Below are positions 25,144 through 34,900 of a DNA stretch of 64,000 nucleotides, in pieces; the stretch's first letter is position 1; every line of letters starts with the position of its first letter. Position numbers and translations under genes: made by a program. Below the pieces are notes generated by a model, which did not search any database, was not told the DNA's origin, and was given only the letters and a program-made list of their open reading frames with translations. Source of the DNA: Azospirillum thermophilum (lineage in GTDB: Bacteria; Pseudomonadota; Alphaproteobacteria; Azospirillales; Azospirillaceae); NCBI RefSeq assembly GCF_003130795.1, contig NZ_CP029357.1, positions 186,001-250,000 on the forward strand. Reading direction: 5' to 3'.

Positions 25144-26004
25144 ATGGGCCAAGCGAAACGGCCCAAGCGAAACAGGCCGAACGGGGCGGGGAAGGCGGTG
25201 AAGGTGCTGCTGCTGGGTTTTCTGGTGACTCTGGTCCTGCTGCTCGCCGGGCCGGCCTATGTGATCGCCTCCGGCGCCGCGTCGCTCGGCGTCGACTGGA
25301 CCAGGGCGGACCGACGGCCGGCCGGGCTCGCCCCCGATGCCGCCACGACGCCGGAGGCGGTGGTGCAGGTCTATGCCGCGCGCGCCCTGTCCTGGCGGGG
25401 CGCCTTCGGCGTGCATCCCTGGTTCGCGGTCAAGCCGGCGGGGGCGGGGAGCTACACGGTCTACGAGGTGATCGGCTGGCGGCTCTACCGCGGCCTGCCG
25501 GTCGTGTCGGTCAGCAACCGCGACCCGGACGGGCGCTGGTTCGGCTCCCAGCCCGCCGTGCTGGCCGAACTGCGCGGCGCCGCGGCCGAGGCGGCGATCC
25601 CCAGGATCGCGGAGGCCGCCGCGAGCTACCCCTATCCGCGGGACTACCGGGTCTGGCCCGGCCCCAACAGCAACACCTTCGCCGCCTGGGTCGGGCGGGC
25701 GGTGCCGGAACTGCGGCTCGACCTGCCGTCCACCGCGCTCGGCAAGGACTATCTCGGCGGCAGCCTGATCGCGCGGGCGCCCAGCGGCACCGGCTGGCAG
25801 CTCAGCCTGTTCGGCGTCGCCGGCATCCTGCTGGCGGTGGAGGAGGGGCTGGAGGTCAACCTGCTCGGCCTGACGGTCGGCGTCGATCCGCTCGACCTCG
25901 CGGTGAAGCTGCCGGGGCTGGGCCGCATCGCGCTGCGCCCCGACGCCCCGGTCATTCCCCCGCCGGCACGGACGGCGGACGCCCCGGCGGACGGAACCGG
26001 CTGA
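25144..26004 (+). CDS. DUF3750 family protein, membrane-anchored
   Basis: A 286-residue protein with a basic N-terminus (KRPKRNRPNG) followed by one strong membrane segment (about 20-42, VLLLGFLVTLVLLLAGPAYV). The body has the DUF3750 pattern as I remember it: VQVYAARALSWRGAFGVHPW, YTVYEVIGWRLY, SYPYPRDYRVWPGPNSNTF, LPSTALGKDYLGG. The conserved WPGPNSNTF and GKDY blocks suggest a catalytic or binding pocket on the periplasmic side. Function unknown. Alternative downstream starts would remove the anchor, so ATG 25144 is kept. Confidence 0.8.
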   Translation: MGQAKRPKRNRPNGAGKAVKVLLLGFLVTLVLLLAGPAYVIASGAASLGVDWTRADRRPAGLAPDAATTPEAVVQVYAARALSWRGAFGVHPWFAVKPAGAGSYTVYEVIGWRLYRGLPVVSVSNRDPDGRWFGSQPAVLAELRGAAAEAAIPRIAEAAASYPYPRDYRVWPGPNSNTFAAWVGRAVPELRLDLPSTALGKDYLGGSLIARAPSGTGWQLSLFGVAGILLAVEEGLEVNLLGLTVGVDPLDLAVKLPGLGRIALRPDAPVIPPPARTADAPADGTG

Positions 26005-26028
26005 GAGGGGGGCCGACGGCGCGGGCCG

Positions 26029-27429
26029 TCAGAAGCCGTTGCGCCGCGCCACCTCCCGGTACCAGAAGGCGCTCTTCTTCGGGACGCGGCGCATCGTCTC
26101 GCGGTCGATGAACAGGAAGCCGTAGCGCTTCTTGTAGCCGTTCAGCCAGCTGAAGTTGTCCATCAGCGCCCACATGTAATAGCCGCGGACGTTCATGCCG
26201 TCGGCGATGGCGCCGTGGATGACCTCCAGATGCTCGCGGACGAAGTCGATGCGGTACTGGTCGTCCACCGTGCCGTCGGCGTCCAGCGTCTCCTGCGCGC
26301 CGATGCCGTTCTCCGTCACGTAGATCGGCAGGCCGGGGCGGTACCGGTGGGCGCGGGCCAGCAGGTCGCGCAGGCCCGGCGGATAGATCTCCCACGCCCA
26401 GTCCGTATAGCGGCCCTTCGGATTCCTGACGAACTTGAACAGCCCCTTGATCGAGAAGTGGCAGTCCTCGTCCCTGTTGCCGGAGGTGTTGAGGCCGAAC
26501 AGCGTCTCCGTCGCGTCGGCCGAGGCATAATGCGGGAAATAGTAGTTCACGCCGATGAAATCGACGCTGTCCGCGGCGACCATGTCGAGGTCCTCGCGCC
26601 GCATCTCCGGCAGGATGTGGTTGCGGCGGTAGAGCTCCACCGCATCCTCGGGGAACCGGCCGAGCAGGGCGGGGTCGATGAACCAGCGGTTGTAGACGGC
26701 GTCGGCGATCCGCGCGGCCTCGGCGTCGCGCGGGCTGTCGGTCGCCGGATAGACCGGGCACATGTTCTGCACGATGCCGATCTTCCCGTCGCCGCCCAGC
26801 CCGTGGAACAGCGCCACGGTGCGGGCATGCGTGACCATCAGGGTATAGGCGACCTGCACGGCGGCCCTGTAGTCGTGCTTCAGCGGCGGGTGCAGGGCGG
26901 TGACATAGCCGTTCAGCGTCGACCAGGACGGCTCGTTGAAGGTGGCCCACAGCTTGACCTGATCGCCGAACGCCTCGAAGCACACCCGCGCATAGCGCAG
27001 GAAGGCGTCCATCGTCGCCGGATTCTCCCAGCCGCCCGCCCGGGCCAGCGGCTGCGGCAGGTCCCAGTGGTAGAGCGTGACGTTCGGCTCGATGCCCGCC
27101 TCGATCAGGGCGGCGAACAGGCGGCGGTAGAAGGCGACGCCGGCCTCGTTCACCGCCCCCGTCCCGTCGGGGATGATGCGCGGCCAGGCGATCGACAGGC
27201 GATAGCCGGTATGGCCCAGCGCCTTCATCAGCGCCACATCCCCGGCCCAGCGGTGATAATGGTCGCAGGCGAGGTCGGGCGTCGCCTGCTGCCAGATCCG
27301 CTCGGGATGCTCGCGGCAGAAGACGTCCCACTGCGAATCCCCGCGGCCGTCCTCGCGCGTCGCCCCTTCGATCTGCAGCGCGGCGGTGGCGGAGCCCCAT
27401 ACGAAGCCCTGGGGAAACTGGAATTCCAT
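26029..27429 (-). CDS. Beta-glucosidase, glycoside hydrolase family 1
   Basis: A 466-residue GH1 enzyme that hydrolyses beta-linked glucosides or related disaccharides. The fold opens with FPQGFVWGSATAALQIEGA. The acid/base glutamate is in WATFNEPSW (E166) and the nucleophile in YVTENGIG (E373). GYRLSIAWPRIIP and GYYMWALMDNFSWLNGY (aglycone and glucose contacts) are present. No signal peptide, so cytoplasmic. AGGAAGGA precedes ATG 27429. It stands alone between the DUF3750 gene (convergent) and the Nudix gene (divergent). Confidence 0.94.
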   Translation of the reverse strand: MEFQFPQGFVWGSATAALQIEGATREDGRGDSQWDVFCREHPERIWQQATPDLACDHYHRWAGDVALMKALGHTGYRLSIAWPRIIPDGTGAVNEAGVAFYRRLFAALIEAGIEPNVTLYHWDLPQPLARAGGWENPATMDAFLRYARVCFEAFGDQVKLWATFNEPSWSTLNGYVTALHPPLKHDYRAAVQVAYTLMVTHARTVALFHGLGGDGKIGIVQNMCPVYPATDSPRDAEAARIADAVYNRWFIDPALLGRFPEDAVELYRRNHILPEMRREDLDMVAADSVDFIGVNYYFPHYASADATETLFGLNTSGNRDEDCHFSIKGLFKFVRNPKGRYTDWAWEIYPPGLRDLLARAHRYRPGLPIYVTENGIGAQETLDADGTVDDQYRIDFVREHLEVIHGAIADGMNVRGYYMWALMDNFSWLNGYKKRYGFLFIDRETMRRVPKKSAFWYREVARRNGF

Positions 27430-27662
27430 ATGCCGGTCCTTCCTGTCATCCGCCGGACCGGGGTCGGCAAGGTCCGGAGGGTGGCCAAGTCTGGAGGCCG
27501 CCGCCGCGCTTGGGAATTGCCCATTCGGTAGGGCCGGCCTACCGGTGCCGCCGCCAAGCCGGGGCTAGGCCGTTGGCAGGCGAATGAGTATGGTGCGCGC
27601 CCTTGTCGGGTCGGCGGCGATCTGCCGAACCCGGCGGACCGTGAAGAGGGGAGGGACGGGGG

Positions 27663-28115
27663 ATGGGCATCAGGGAACCGCGTGTCGGCTGCGGAGCGGC
27701 GGTGCTGTCCGGGCGGCGCATCCTCCTGCTGCGCCGCCGCAAGGATCCGGAGGCCGGCTGCTGGGGCCTGCTCGGCGGCAAGGTCGACTGGATGGAGCCG
27801 GTGGAACAGGCCGCCATCCGCGAGGCGCGGGAGGAGATGGGGATCGTCATCCGGCCCGACCGGCTGCTCTGCGTCGTCGACCACATCGAACCGGACAAGG
27901 GCGAGCCCTGGACCGGCGAGCACTGGGTGGCCCCCGTCTACCTCGTCACGGACTTCGAGGGCGAACCCCGCATCCGGGAACCCGACAAGCACTCCGACTG
28001 GGGCTGGTTCGCGCTGGACGCGCTGCCGGACGACCTGACGGTCGCCGTTCGCTTCGCCGTGCGTGCGCTGGGCCACACCCCTCCGGTTACGACCGGCCGG
28101 CCGGCCGCTCCTTAA
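27663..28115 (+). CDS. Nudix hydrolase
   Basis: A 150-residue Nudix protein. The full box G-x5-E-x7-REuxEExGu is present as GKVDWMEPVEQAAIREAREE followed by MGI. It is preceded by RILLLRRRKDPEAGCWGLLG and followed by VDHIEPDKGEPWTGEHWVAP, as in ADP-ribose or nucleotide-sugar pyrophosphatases and MutT-like dCTP enzymes. Hydrolyses a nucleoside diphosphate linked to another group; substrate not assignable. GAGGGG upstream supports ATG 27663. Confidence 0.9.
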   Translation: MGIREPRVGCGAAVLSGRRILLLRRRKDPEAGCWGLLGGKVDWMEPVEQAAIREAREEMGIVIRPDRLLCVVDHIEPDKGEPWTGEHWVAPVYLVTDFEGEPRIREPDKHSDWGWFALDALPDDLTVAVRFAVRALGHTPPVTTGRPAAP

Positions 28116-28217
28116 CTTTCGGCTGTCTGGACAACGTCCCAGCGCAATGCTTGGTTAACACTGACGCCGGGTCCGCCGGGGCCGGCGGCCGGGATCGGAA
28201 CAGGGAAGGGATGCCTC

Positions 28218-29222
28218 ATGGACAAGCTTCACGCCATGCGCGTCTTCGTCCGGGTGGTCGAGGCCAACAGCTTCTCCAAGGCGGCCGACACGCTGGGCCT
28301 GCCGCGCGCCTCGGTCACCACCACCATCCAGAATCTGGAGGCCTCGCTCGGCGTGCGGCTGCTGCAGCGCACGACGCGGCGGCTGAACCTGACGCTGGAC
28401 GGTGCCGCCTATCTGGAAGGAGCCAACCGCATCCTGTCCGAGCTGGAGGAGCTGGAATCGACCTTCACCACCGCCAGCAAGATGCCGCGCGGCCGGCTGC
28501 GGGTGGACATGCCGGGCGCCATCGGGCGGCTGGTCATCATCCCGTCGATCCACGAGTTCCACCAGCAATATCCCGAGATCGACGTCATGATCGGCCTCAG
28601 CGACCGGCCCATCGACCTGATCCAGGAGGGGGTGGACTGCGTCATCCGGCTCGGCCGGCTGGAGGATTCGAGCCTGGTGGCGCGCCGCATCGGCGCCATG
28701 CAGCAGGTCACCTGCGCCAGCCCGGAATATCTCGCCGCCCGCGGCGCGCCGCAGACCATCGCCGACCTGGAGAACCACGTCGCGGTCAACTACTTCGGCA
28801 GCCGCACCGGACGCACCGTCAACATGTGCTTCCAGAGCGACGGCGAGACCATCGAGGTGCCGATGAAGAGCGTCGTCTCCGTCAACGACGCCGACGCCTA
28901 CGTCACCTGCGGGCTGGAGGGTCTCGGCCTGTTCCAGCCGGGCCGCTTCATGGTGCTGCCGCATCTGCGCAGCGGCGCCCTGCGCGAGGTGCTGCGCGAC
29001 TGGCGCCCGCCGCCCAAGCCGATCTCCGCCGTCTATCCGCAGAACCGCCACCTCTCGCCCAAGGTCCGCGTCTTTGTGGATTGGCTGGTCGAGCTGTTCG
29101 AGCGCTGCCCCCTGCTGCAGGGCGAGGACGAGGGCGACGAGGTCTGCGCCACCGGCCGCCTCGACCGCCCGGCCCCCGCGCCGGAGCTGGAGACCGAGAC
29201 CACCTGCGACTGCGTGGCGTGA
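28218..29222 (+). CDS. LysR-family transcriptional regulator
   Basis: A 334-residue regulator. The winged helix-turn-helix is at about 4-62 (MRVFVRVVEANSFSKAADTL, LPRASVTTTIQNLE, LLQRTTRRLNLT), followed by a substrate-binding domain (GRLRVDMPGAIGRLVIIPSI onwards). The C-terminus has an extra 35-residue acidic tail. It is of the single-gene-adjacent, CrgA/DmlR-like subgroup often found beside RND efflux and SDR genes, and the RND operon starts about 540 bases downstream in the same direction. GGGAAGGG precedes ATG 28218. Confidence 0.92.
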   Translation: MDKLHAMRVFVRVVEANSFSKAADTLGLPRASVTTTIQNLEASLGVRLLQRTTRRLNLTLDGAAYLEGANRILSELEELESTFTTASKMPRGRLRVDMPGAIGRLVIIPSIHEFHQQYPEIDVMIGLSDRPIDLIQEGVDCVIRLGRLEDSSLVARRIGAMQQVTCASPEYLAARGAPQTIADLENHVAVNYFGSRTGRTVNMCFQSDGETIEVPMKSVVSVNDADAYVTCGLEGLGLFQPGRFMVLPHLRSGALREVLRDWRPPPKPISAVYPQNRHLSPKVRVFVDWLVELFERCPLLQGEDEGDEVCATGRLDRPAPAPELETETTCDCVA

Positions 29223-29329
29223 GGGAGCGCGGCAACGCACCGGATGGCCCGGTTGAACAGCGGGCCCGGTTGTACGGATGGCCCCTCCGGCTTAAGCTGG
29301 CGCTCGCGTATCCGGTAAGGAAGCGAACC

Positions 29330-29599
29330 ATGCAGATCGCGCGCAAGCCATCGGGACTTGGCTCCCTGCTGATCGACGGCGCTCCCGTTCTGACGCGGCG
29401 TCTCGGCCCCGTCGGCTTGGCCGTCGTCTGTGGCGCCTGCTGCTCGCTGGTCGCTCTGGCGATCCTCTGGGGAGCCGCTCATGCCGGCGGCCTTCGGCAA
29501 GGCCCGGCGGTCCTGTCCTTTCCGGTTGTCCTGGCGGCCTGCCTGGGCGCGCGGACCGGCTGGACCGCCTGGCGGCGCGCCTTCGACGCCCGGCGCTGA
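29330..29599 (+). CDS. Small membrane protein, 89 residues
   Basis: No family recognised. Two hydrophobic stretches (about 28-50 and 57-73) are separated by a short loop with a charged residue (HAGGLRQG), and the C-terminus is basic (RTGWTAWRRAFDARR), so both ends are probably cytoplasmic. AAGGAAG lies six bases before ATG 29330. It lies between the LysR gene and the RND operon and is in no obvious operon. Confidence 0.6.
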   Translation: MQIARKPSGLGSLLIDGAPVLTRRLGPVGLAVVCGACCSLVALAILWGAAHAGGLRQGPAVLSFPVVLAACLGARTGWTAWRRAFDARR

Positions 29600-29761
29600 C
29601 GGGCCTCCGCCCATCCGCATCCCCTGATGAACAGAGCCCATCACCGGTCGCTGATTGTTCGCGGACGGTGAATTGTGTTCCCGGTCCGGTGATCTTTATC
29701 CGACCGTCCCCGTCGGACAGACTTCCCTCCGTTGCAGTGCGGGAGGGGCGGTCGCCGCCGG

Positions 29762-30643
29762 ATGCCGATGGGACGGTTCGCAGGACAGCTTGACGGGCGG
29801 GAGATCGCCGGCGCCGCACCGGGCGTCCGGCTCTCGGTCGCCGAGCGTGTCATCGCCGGCCACGCCCAGGACATCGCGCTGCGGCTCTACCGCCCGCTCG
29901 CCCTGGCGGTGGCCGCTGCGCCGGTGCTGCCGGCCGTCCTGTGGTTCCACGGCGGCGGCTTCACCACCGGCTCGCTCGACGAGGCGGAGGCGGCGGCTGC
30001 GGCCGTGGCGGAGGGGGTGCCGGCCCTCGTCGTCTCGGTCGGCTACTCGCTGGCCCCGGCCTTCCCCTTCCCGGCGGCCATCGAGGACGCCCGGCGGACC
30101 GCCTGCTGGGTGGCGGGGGAGGCCGCGTCGCTCGGCGTCCGCCGCACCGGCATCGGCGTCGCCGGCCATGACGCCGGCGCCCACATCGCGGCGGCCCTGA
30201 CCCTGATCGCCCGCGACCAGGGCCATCCGTTCATCGCCGGGCAGGCGCTGCTCGCCCCGATGCTCGACCCCAGCCTCACGCGCATCGCGGAGGAGCGGGA
30301 CGGGCAGGAGGATCTCCGCAAGGCCTATGGCGAGGCGGTGCGGGAATGCGGCCGCTGCTTCCGCGCCTATCTGCCGGTCGCCACGCAGCGGCTGCATCCC
30401 TATGCGGCGCTGCTCGACTGCCGGCGGCTCGACCGGCTGCCGCCGGCGCTGATCGTCACCGCGGGCAACGACCCGCTGCGCCGGGAATCGGAACGCTATG
30501 CCTGCCGGCTGGCCGAGGCCGGCGTCGCGGCGCAGGTCCTGCGCTTCGCCGACGCCAGCCGCGCCGGGCTCGCCCGTCACGCCGGGGCGCTGTCCGCCGT
30601 CTCCCAGTTCCTGCGGCGCCGCCTGACCGGCGCCGAACCCTGA
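29762..30643 (+). CDS. Alpha/beta-hydrolase fold protein (HSL-like) lacking the nucleophile serine
   Basis: A 293-residue relative of hormone-sensitive-lipase type esterases. The oxyanion motif WFHGGGFTTGSLDEAE and the acid-turn VTAGNDPLR are intact. At the nucleophile elbow, where the family has G-D-S-A-G, this protein reads AGHDAGAHIAAAL, so Asp replaces Ser. The usual HGF histidine region is also atypical (FADASRAGLARHAGAL). It is probably a pseudo-enzyme or uses different chemistry. ATG 29762 is preferred to TTG 29732; ATG 29768 is possible. It precedes the RND adaptor gene by 32 bases and is likely part of that operon. Confidence 0.78.
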   Translation: MPMGRFAGQLDGREIAGAAPGVRLSVAERVIAGHAQDIALRLYRPLALAVAAAPVLPAVLWFHGGGFTTGSLDEAEAAAAAVAEGVPALVVSVGYSLAPAFPFPAAIEDARRTACWVAGEAASLGVRRTGIGVAGHDAGAHIAAALTLIARDQGHPFIAGQALLAPMLDPSLTRIAEERDGQEDLRKAYGEAVRECGRCFRAYLPVATQRLHPYAALLDCRRLDRLPPALIVTAGNDPLRRESERYACRLAEAGVAAQVLRFADASRAGLARHAGALSAVSQFLRRRLTGAEP

Positions 30644-30675
30644 CCCCAACCCTGACCCCAACCCCGAACCCCAGG

Positions 30676-31881
30676 ATGCCGCTCATGTCCGGACATCGTA
30701 CGAAGCTCGCCCTGCTCCTGGCGGCCGGTGTGTTCATCGCCGCCGGCGCTGCCCTCAACGTTTCCCGCAGCCCCGCCGACGCCCAGACCGCGGAGGCCCC
30801 GCAGGCGCCGCCCGCGCCCGAGGTGGACGTCGCCCCCGTGCTGTCCCGGCCGGTCACCGACTGGCAGTCCTACTCCGGCCGGCTGGAGGCGGTCGACCGG
30901 GTGGAGGTCCGGCCCCAGGTGCCGGGCACCATCACCGCCGTCCATTTCCGCAACGGCTCGCTGGTCAGGCAGGGCGACGTCCTGTTCACCATCGACCCGC
31001 GCCCCTACGAGGCGGAGGTCGCCCGCGCCGAAGCCCAGGTGGCCGCCGCCCAGGCGCGCGTCCGCTTCACCGCCGCCGACCTCGACCGCGCCCAGCGCCT
31101 GATCAGGGACGACACCATCTCCCGCCAGTCGCTCGACGGCAAGGAGAACGCCGCCCGCGAGGCCGCCGCCAACCTGAAGGCGGCGCAGGCGGCCCTCGAC
31201 CTCGCGCGGCTCAATCTCGGCTACACCCGCGTCACCGCCCCGGTCGCCGGCCGCGTCTCGCGCGCCGAGCGCACGGTCGGCAACGTGGTGGCGGCCGGCG
31301 CCGCGGCGGAGCCGCTGACCACGCTGGTCTCGGTCTCGCCGATCTACGCCGCCTTCGAGGTGGACGAGCAGACCTATCTGCGCCACATCGCCTCGGTCCG
31401 CGATTCCCGCGACATCCCGGTGCAGCTCGGCCTCGCCAACGAGGAGGGCTATTCCCGCGAGGGCAAGGTGGAGCATGTCGACAACCGGCTCGACGTCGTG
31501 TCCGGCACGATCCGGGTGCGCGCACGCTTCGACAATCCCGACGGGATGCTGGTCCCCGGCCTTTACGCCCGCGTCAAGGTCGGCGGCGGCGCGCCGAAGG
31601 AGTCGCTGCTGGTGGACGAGCGCGCCATCGGCACCGACCAGGACAAGAAGTTCGTCCTCGCCGTCACGGCCGACGACACCGTGGAATACCGCCAGGTGAA
31701 GCTCGGCACCCTGCAGGACGGTCTGCGCGTGGTGACGACGGGGCTCGCCGCCGGCGACCGCGTGATCGTCAACGGCCTGCAGCACGCCCGTCCCGGCACC
31801 CGCATCCGCCCGAAGATGGTCGCCATGGGCGCCGACCGGCCCCGCACGCAGACGGTTTCCGTCGCCGCCTCCGGTCCCTGA
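30676..31881 (+). CDS. RND efflux periplasmic adaptor subunit (HlyD/AcrA family)
   Basis: A 401-residue membrane-fusion protein linking the inner-membrane pump to an outer-membrane channel. An N-terminal uncleaved or cleaved hydrophobic segment is at about 10-30 (no lipobox cysteine). The barrel-sandwich half-motifs are RVEVRPQVPGTITAVHFRNG and LGYTRVTAPVAGRVSRAE. Between them is an alanine-rich alpha-hairpin (about 115-185), then a beta-barrel (IPVQLGLANEEGYSREG) and membrane-proximal domain. Preceded by a short tandem of CTGACCCCAAC repeats (30643-30668). Start could also be ATG 30685. No outer-membrane factor gene follows. Confidence 0.93.
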   Translation: MPLMSGHRTKLALLLAAGVFIAAGAALNVSRSPADAQTAEAPQAPPAPEVDVAPVLSRPVTDWQSYSGRLEAVDRVEVRPQVPGTITAVHFRNGSLVRQGDVLFTIDPRPYEAEVARAEAQVAAAQARVRFTAADLDRAQRLIRDDTISRQSLDGKENAAREAAANLKAAQAALDLARLNLGYTRVTAPVAGRVSRAERTVGNVVAAGAAAEPLTTLVSVSPIYAAFEVDEQTYLRHIASVRDSRDIPVQLGLANEEGYSREGKVEHVDNRLDVVSGTIRVRARFDNPDGMLVPGLYARVKVGGGAPKESLLVDERAIGTDQDKKFVLAVTADDTVEYRQVKLGTLQDGLRVVTTGLAAGDRVIVNGLQHARPGTRIRPKMVAMGADRPRTQTVSVAASGP

Positions 31882-31908
31882 CGACACCGCCCACCCGCGA
31901 GATCCGTC

Positions 31909-34900
31909 ATGAACATCTCAAAGTTCTTCATCGACCGGCCGATCTTCGCCGGCGTGCTGTCGGTCGCCCTGTTCCTCGCCGGGCTGATCGCGCTGTTCCG
32001 GCTGCCCATCTCGGAATATCCCGAGGTGGTGCCGCCCTCCGTCGTCGTGCGCGCCCAGTTCCCCGGCGCCAACCCCAAGGTCATCGCCGAGACCGTCGCC
32101 TCGCCGCTGGAAGAGCAGATCAACGGCGTCGAGAACATGCTCTACATGCAGTCGCAGGCGAACAGCGACGGCAACATGGCGCTGACCGTCACCTTCCGGC
32201 TCGGCACCGATCCGGACAAGGCGCAGCAGCTCGTGCAGAACCGGGTGGCGCAGGCCCTGCCGCGCCTGCCGCAGGACGTGCAGCGGCTGGGCGTCACCAC
32301 GGTGAAGAGCTCGCCGACCCTGACCATGGTCGTGCACATCCTGTCGCCCAACGACCGGTACGACATGACCTACCTGCGCAACTACGCGCTGCTCAACGTC
32401 AAGGACCGGCTGACCCGCGTCGCCGGCGTCGGCGAGGTGCAGATCTGGGGCGCCGGCGACTATGCCATGCGCGTCTGGCTCGACCCGCAGAAGGTGGCGC
32501 AGCGCGGGCTGACCGCCGGCGACGTGGTGGCGGCGATCCGCGAGCAGAACATCCAGGTGGCGGCCGGCGTCATCGGCGCCTCGCCGACGCTGCCCGACGT
32601 GCCGCTGCAACTCTCCATCAACGCGCAGGGACGGCTGAAGACGCCGGAGGAGTTCGCCGGCATCGTGCTGAAGACCGGGGCCGACGGCGGCGTCACCTAT
32701 CTGCGCGACGTGGCGCGGGTGGAGCTGGCCGCCGCCCAGTACGGCCTGCGCTCGCTGCTGAACAACAAGCCGGCGGTGGCGCTCGGCATCAACCAGACGC
32801 CGGACGCCAACGCGCTCTCCATCTCCGACGAGGTGCGGCGCGTCATGGCGGAGTTGAAGGCCGACATGCCGGAAGGCGTCGACTATTCCATCGTCTACGA
32901 CCCGACCCAGTTCGTGCGGTCGAGCATCGAGGCCGTCATCCACACGCTGCTGGAGGCCATCGCGCTGGTCGTCCTGGTGGTCATCGTCTTCCTGCAGACC
33001 TGGCGCGCCTCGATCATCCCGCTGCTGGCGGTGCCGGTGTCGATCGTCGGCACCTTCTCGCTGATGCTGGCCTTCGGCTATTCGATCAACGCGCTGTCGC
33101 TGTTCGGCATGGTGCTGGCCATCGGCATCGTGGTCGACGACGCCATCGTCGTGGTGGAGAATGTCGAGCGCAACATCTCCGCCGGCCTGTCCGCCCGCGA
33201 CGCCACCTACAAGGCGATGCAGGAGGTCAGCGGCCCGATCATCGCCATCGCGCTGACGCTGGTCGCCGTCTTCGTCCCGCTGGCCGCCATGCCCGGCCTG
33301 TCGGGCGAGTTCTACAACCAGTTCGCGATGACCATCGCGATCTCCACCGTCATCTCGGCCTTCAACTCGCTGACCCTGTCGCCGGCGCTGTCCGCCATCC
33401 TGCTGCGCGGCCACGACCAGCCGCAGGACCGGCTGACCCGCGTCATGAACCGGGTCTTCGGCGGCTTCTTCCGCCTGTTCAACCGCGTCTTCCACCGTGC
33501 CTCCGAAGGCTACGGCCGCGGCGTCGGCGGGGTGGTGCGGCGCAAGGGCGTGATGATGCTGCTCTATGTCGGGCTGATCGGGCTGACCGTCCTGCTCGGC
33601 CGCGCGGTGCCCACCGGCTTCGTTCCCCTGCAGGACAAGGAATATCTCATCAGCTTCGCCCAGCTTCCGACCGGCGCCTCGCTCGACCGGACGGAGGCGG
33701 TGATCCGCGAGATGACCGACATCGCGCTCGCCCGCCCCGGCGTCGAGAGCGCGGTGGCCTTCCCCGGCCTGTCGGTCAACGGCTTCACCAACAGCTCCAG
33801 CGCCGGCATCGTCTTCGTCACGCTGAAGCCCTTCGCCGAGCGCAAGGATCCCGCCCTGTCGGCCAACGCCATCGCCGGCGACCTGCAGAAGCGCTATGCC
33901 GGGCTGAAGGAGGCCTTCGTCGCCATCTTCCCGCCGCCGCCGGTGATGGGTCTCGGCACGCTGGGCGGCTTCAAGATGCAGATCGAGGACCGCGGGTCGC
34001 TGGGCTACGAGGCGCTGAACGCCGCCGTCGGCGCCTTCGTCGCCCGGGCAAGGCAGACGCCGGAGCTGGGGCCGACCTTCTCCAGCTACCAGATCAACGT
34101 GCCGCAGCTCGACGTCAACCTCGACCGCGTGAAGGCCAAGCAGCTCGGCGTCTCGGTCGGCGAGGTGTTCGAGACGATGCAGGTCTATCTCGGCTCGCTC
34201 TACGTCAACGACTTCAACGCCTTCGGCCGCGTCTACCAGGTGCGGGTGCAGGCCGACGCCCCCTTCCGCGCCCAGGCCGACGACATCGGCCAGTTGAAGA
34301 CCCGCAACGACAGGGGGACCATGGTCCCGCTCTCCTCGCTGGTCACCGTCAACCAGAGCTACGGGCCGGAGATGGTGGTCCGCTACAACGGCTACACCGC
34401 CGCCGACATCAACGGCGGCCCGGCGCCGGGCTTCTCGTCCGGCCAGGCGGAGGCGGCGGCCGAGCGCATCGCGGCCGAGGTGCTGCCGCGCGGCGTGAAG
34501 TTCGAGTGGACCGACCTGACCTACCAGCAGATCCTCGCCGGCAACACCGCGCTGTGGGTGTTCCCGATCAGCGTGCTGCTGGTCTTCCTGGTGCTGGCGG
34601 CCCAGTACGAGAGCCTGACGCTGCCGCTCGCCATCCTGCTGATCGTGCCGATGAGCCTGATGTCGGCGCTGGGCGGCGTCTGGCTGACCGGGGGCGACAA
34701 CAACATCTTCACCCAGATCGGCTTCATGGTGCTGGTCGGCCTGTCGGCGAAGAACGCCATCCTGATCGTCGAGTTCGCCCGCGAGCTGGAGCTTCAGGGC
34801 CGCAGCGTCGTCCAGGCCGCCATCGAGGCCAGCCGCCTGCGGCTGCGTCCCATCCTGATGACCTCCATCGCCTTCATCATGGGCGTGGTGCCGCTGGTCG

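Noticed and set aside
30643-30668. CTGACCCCAAC tandem just before the RND adaptor start
   Set aside because: Only two to three degenerate units immediately after the upstream stop codon; too short to call a functional repeat, though mentioned in the adaptor entry.
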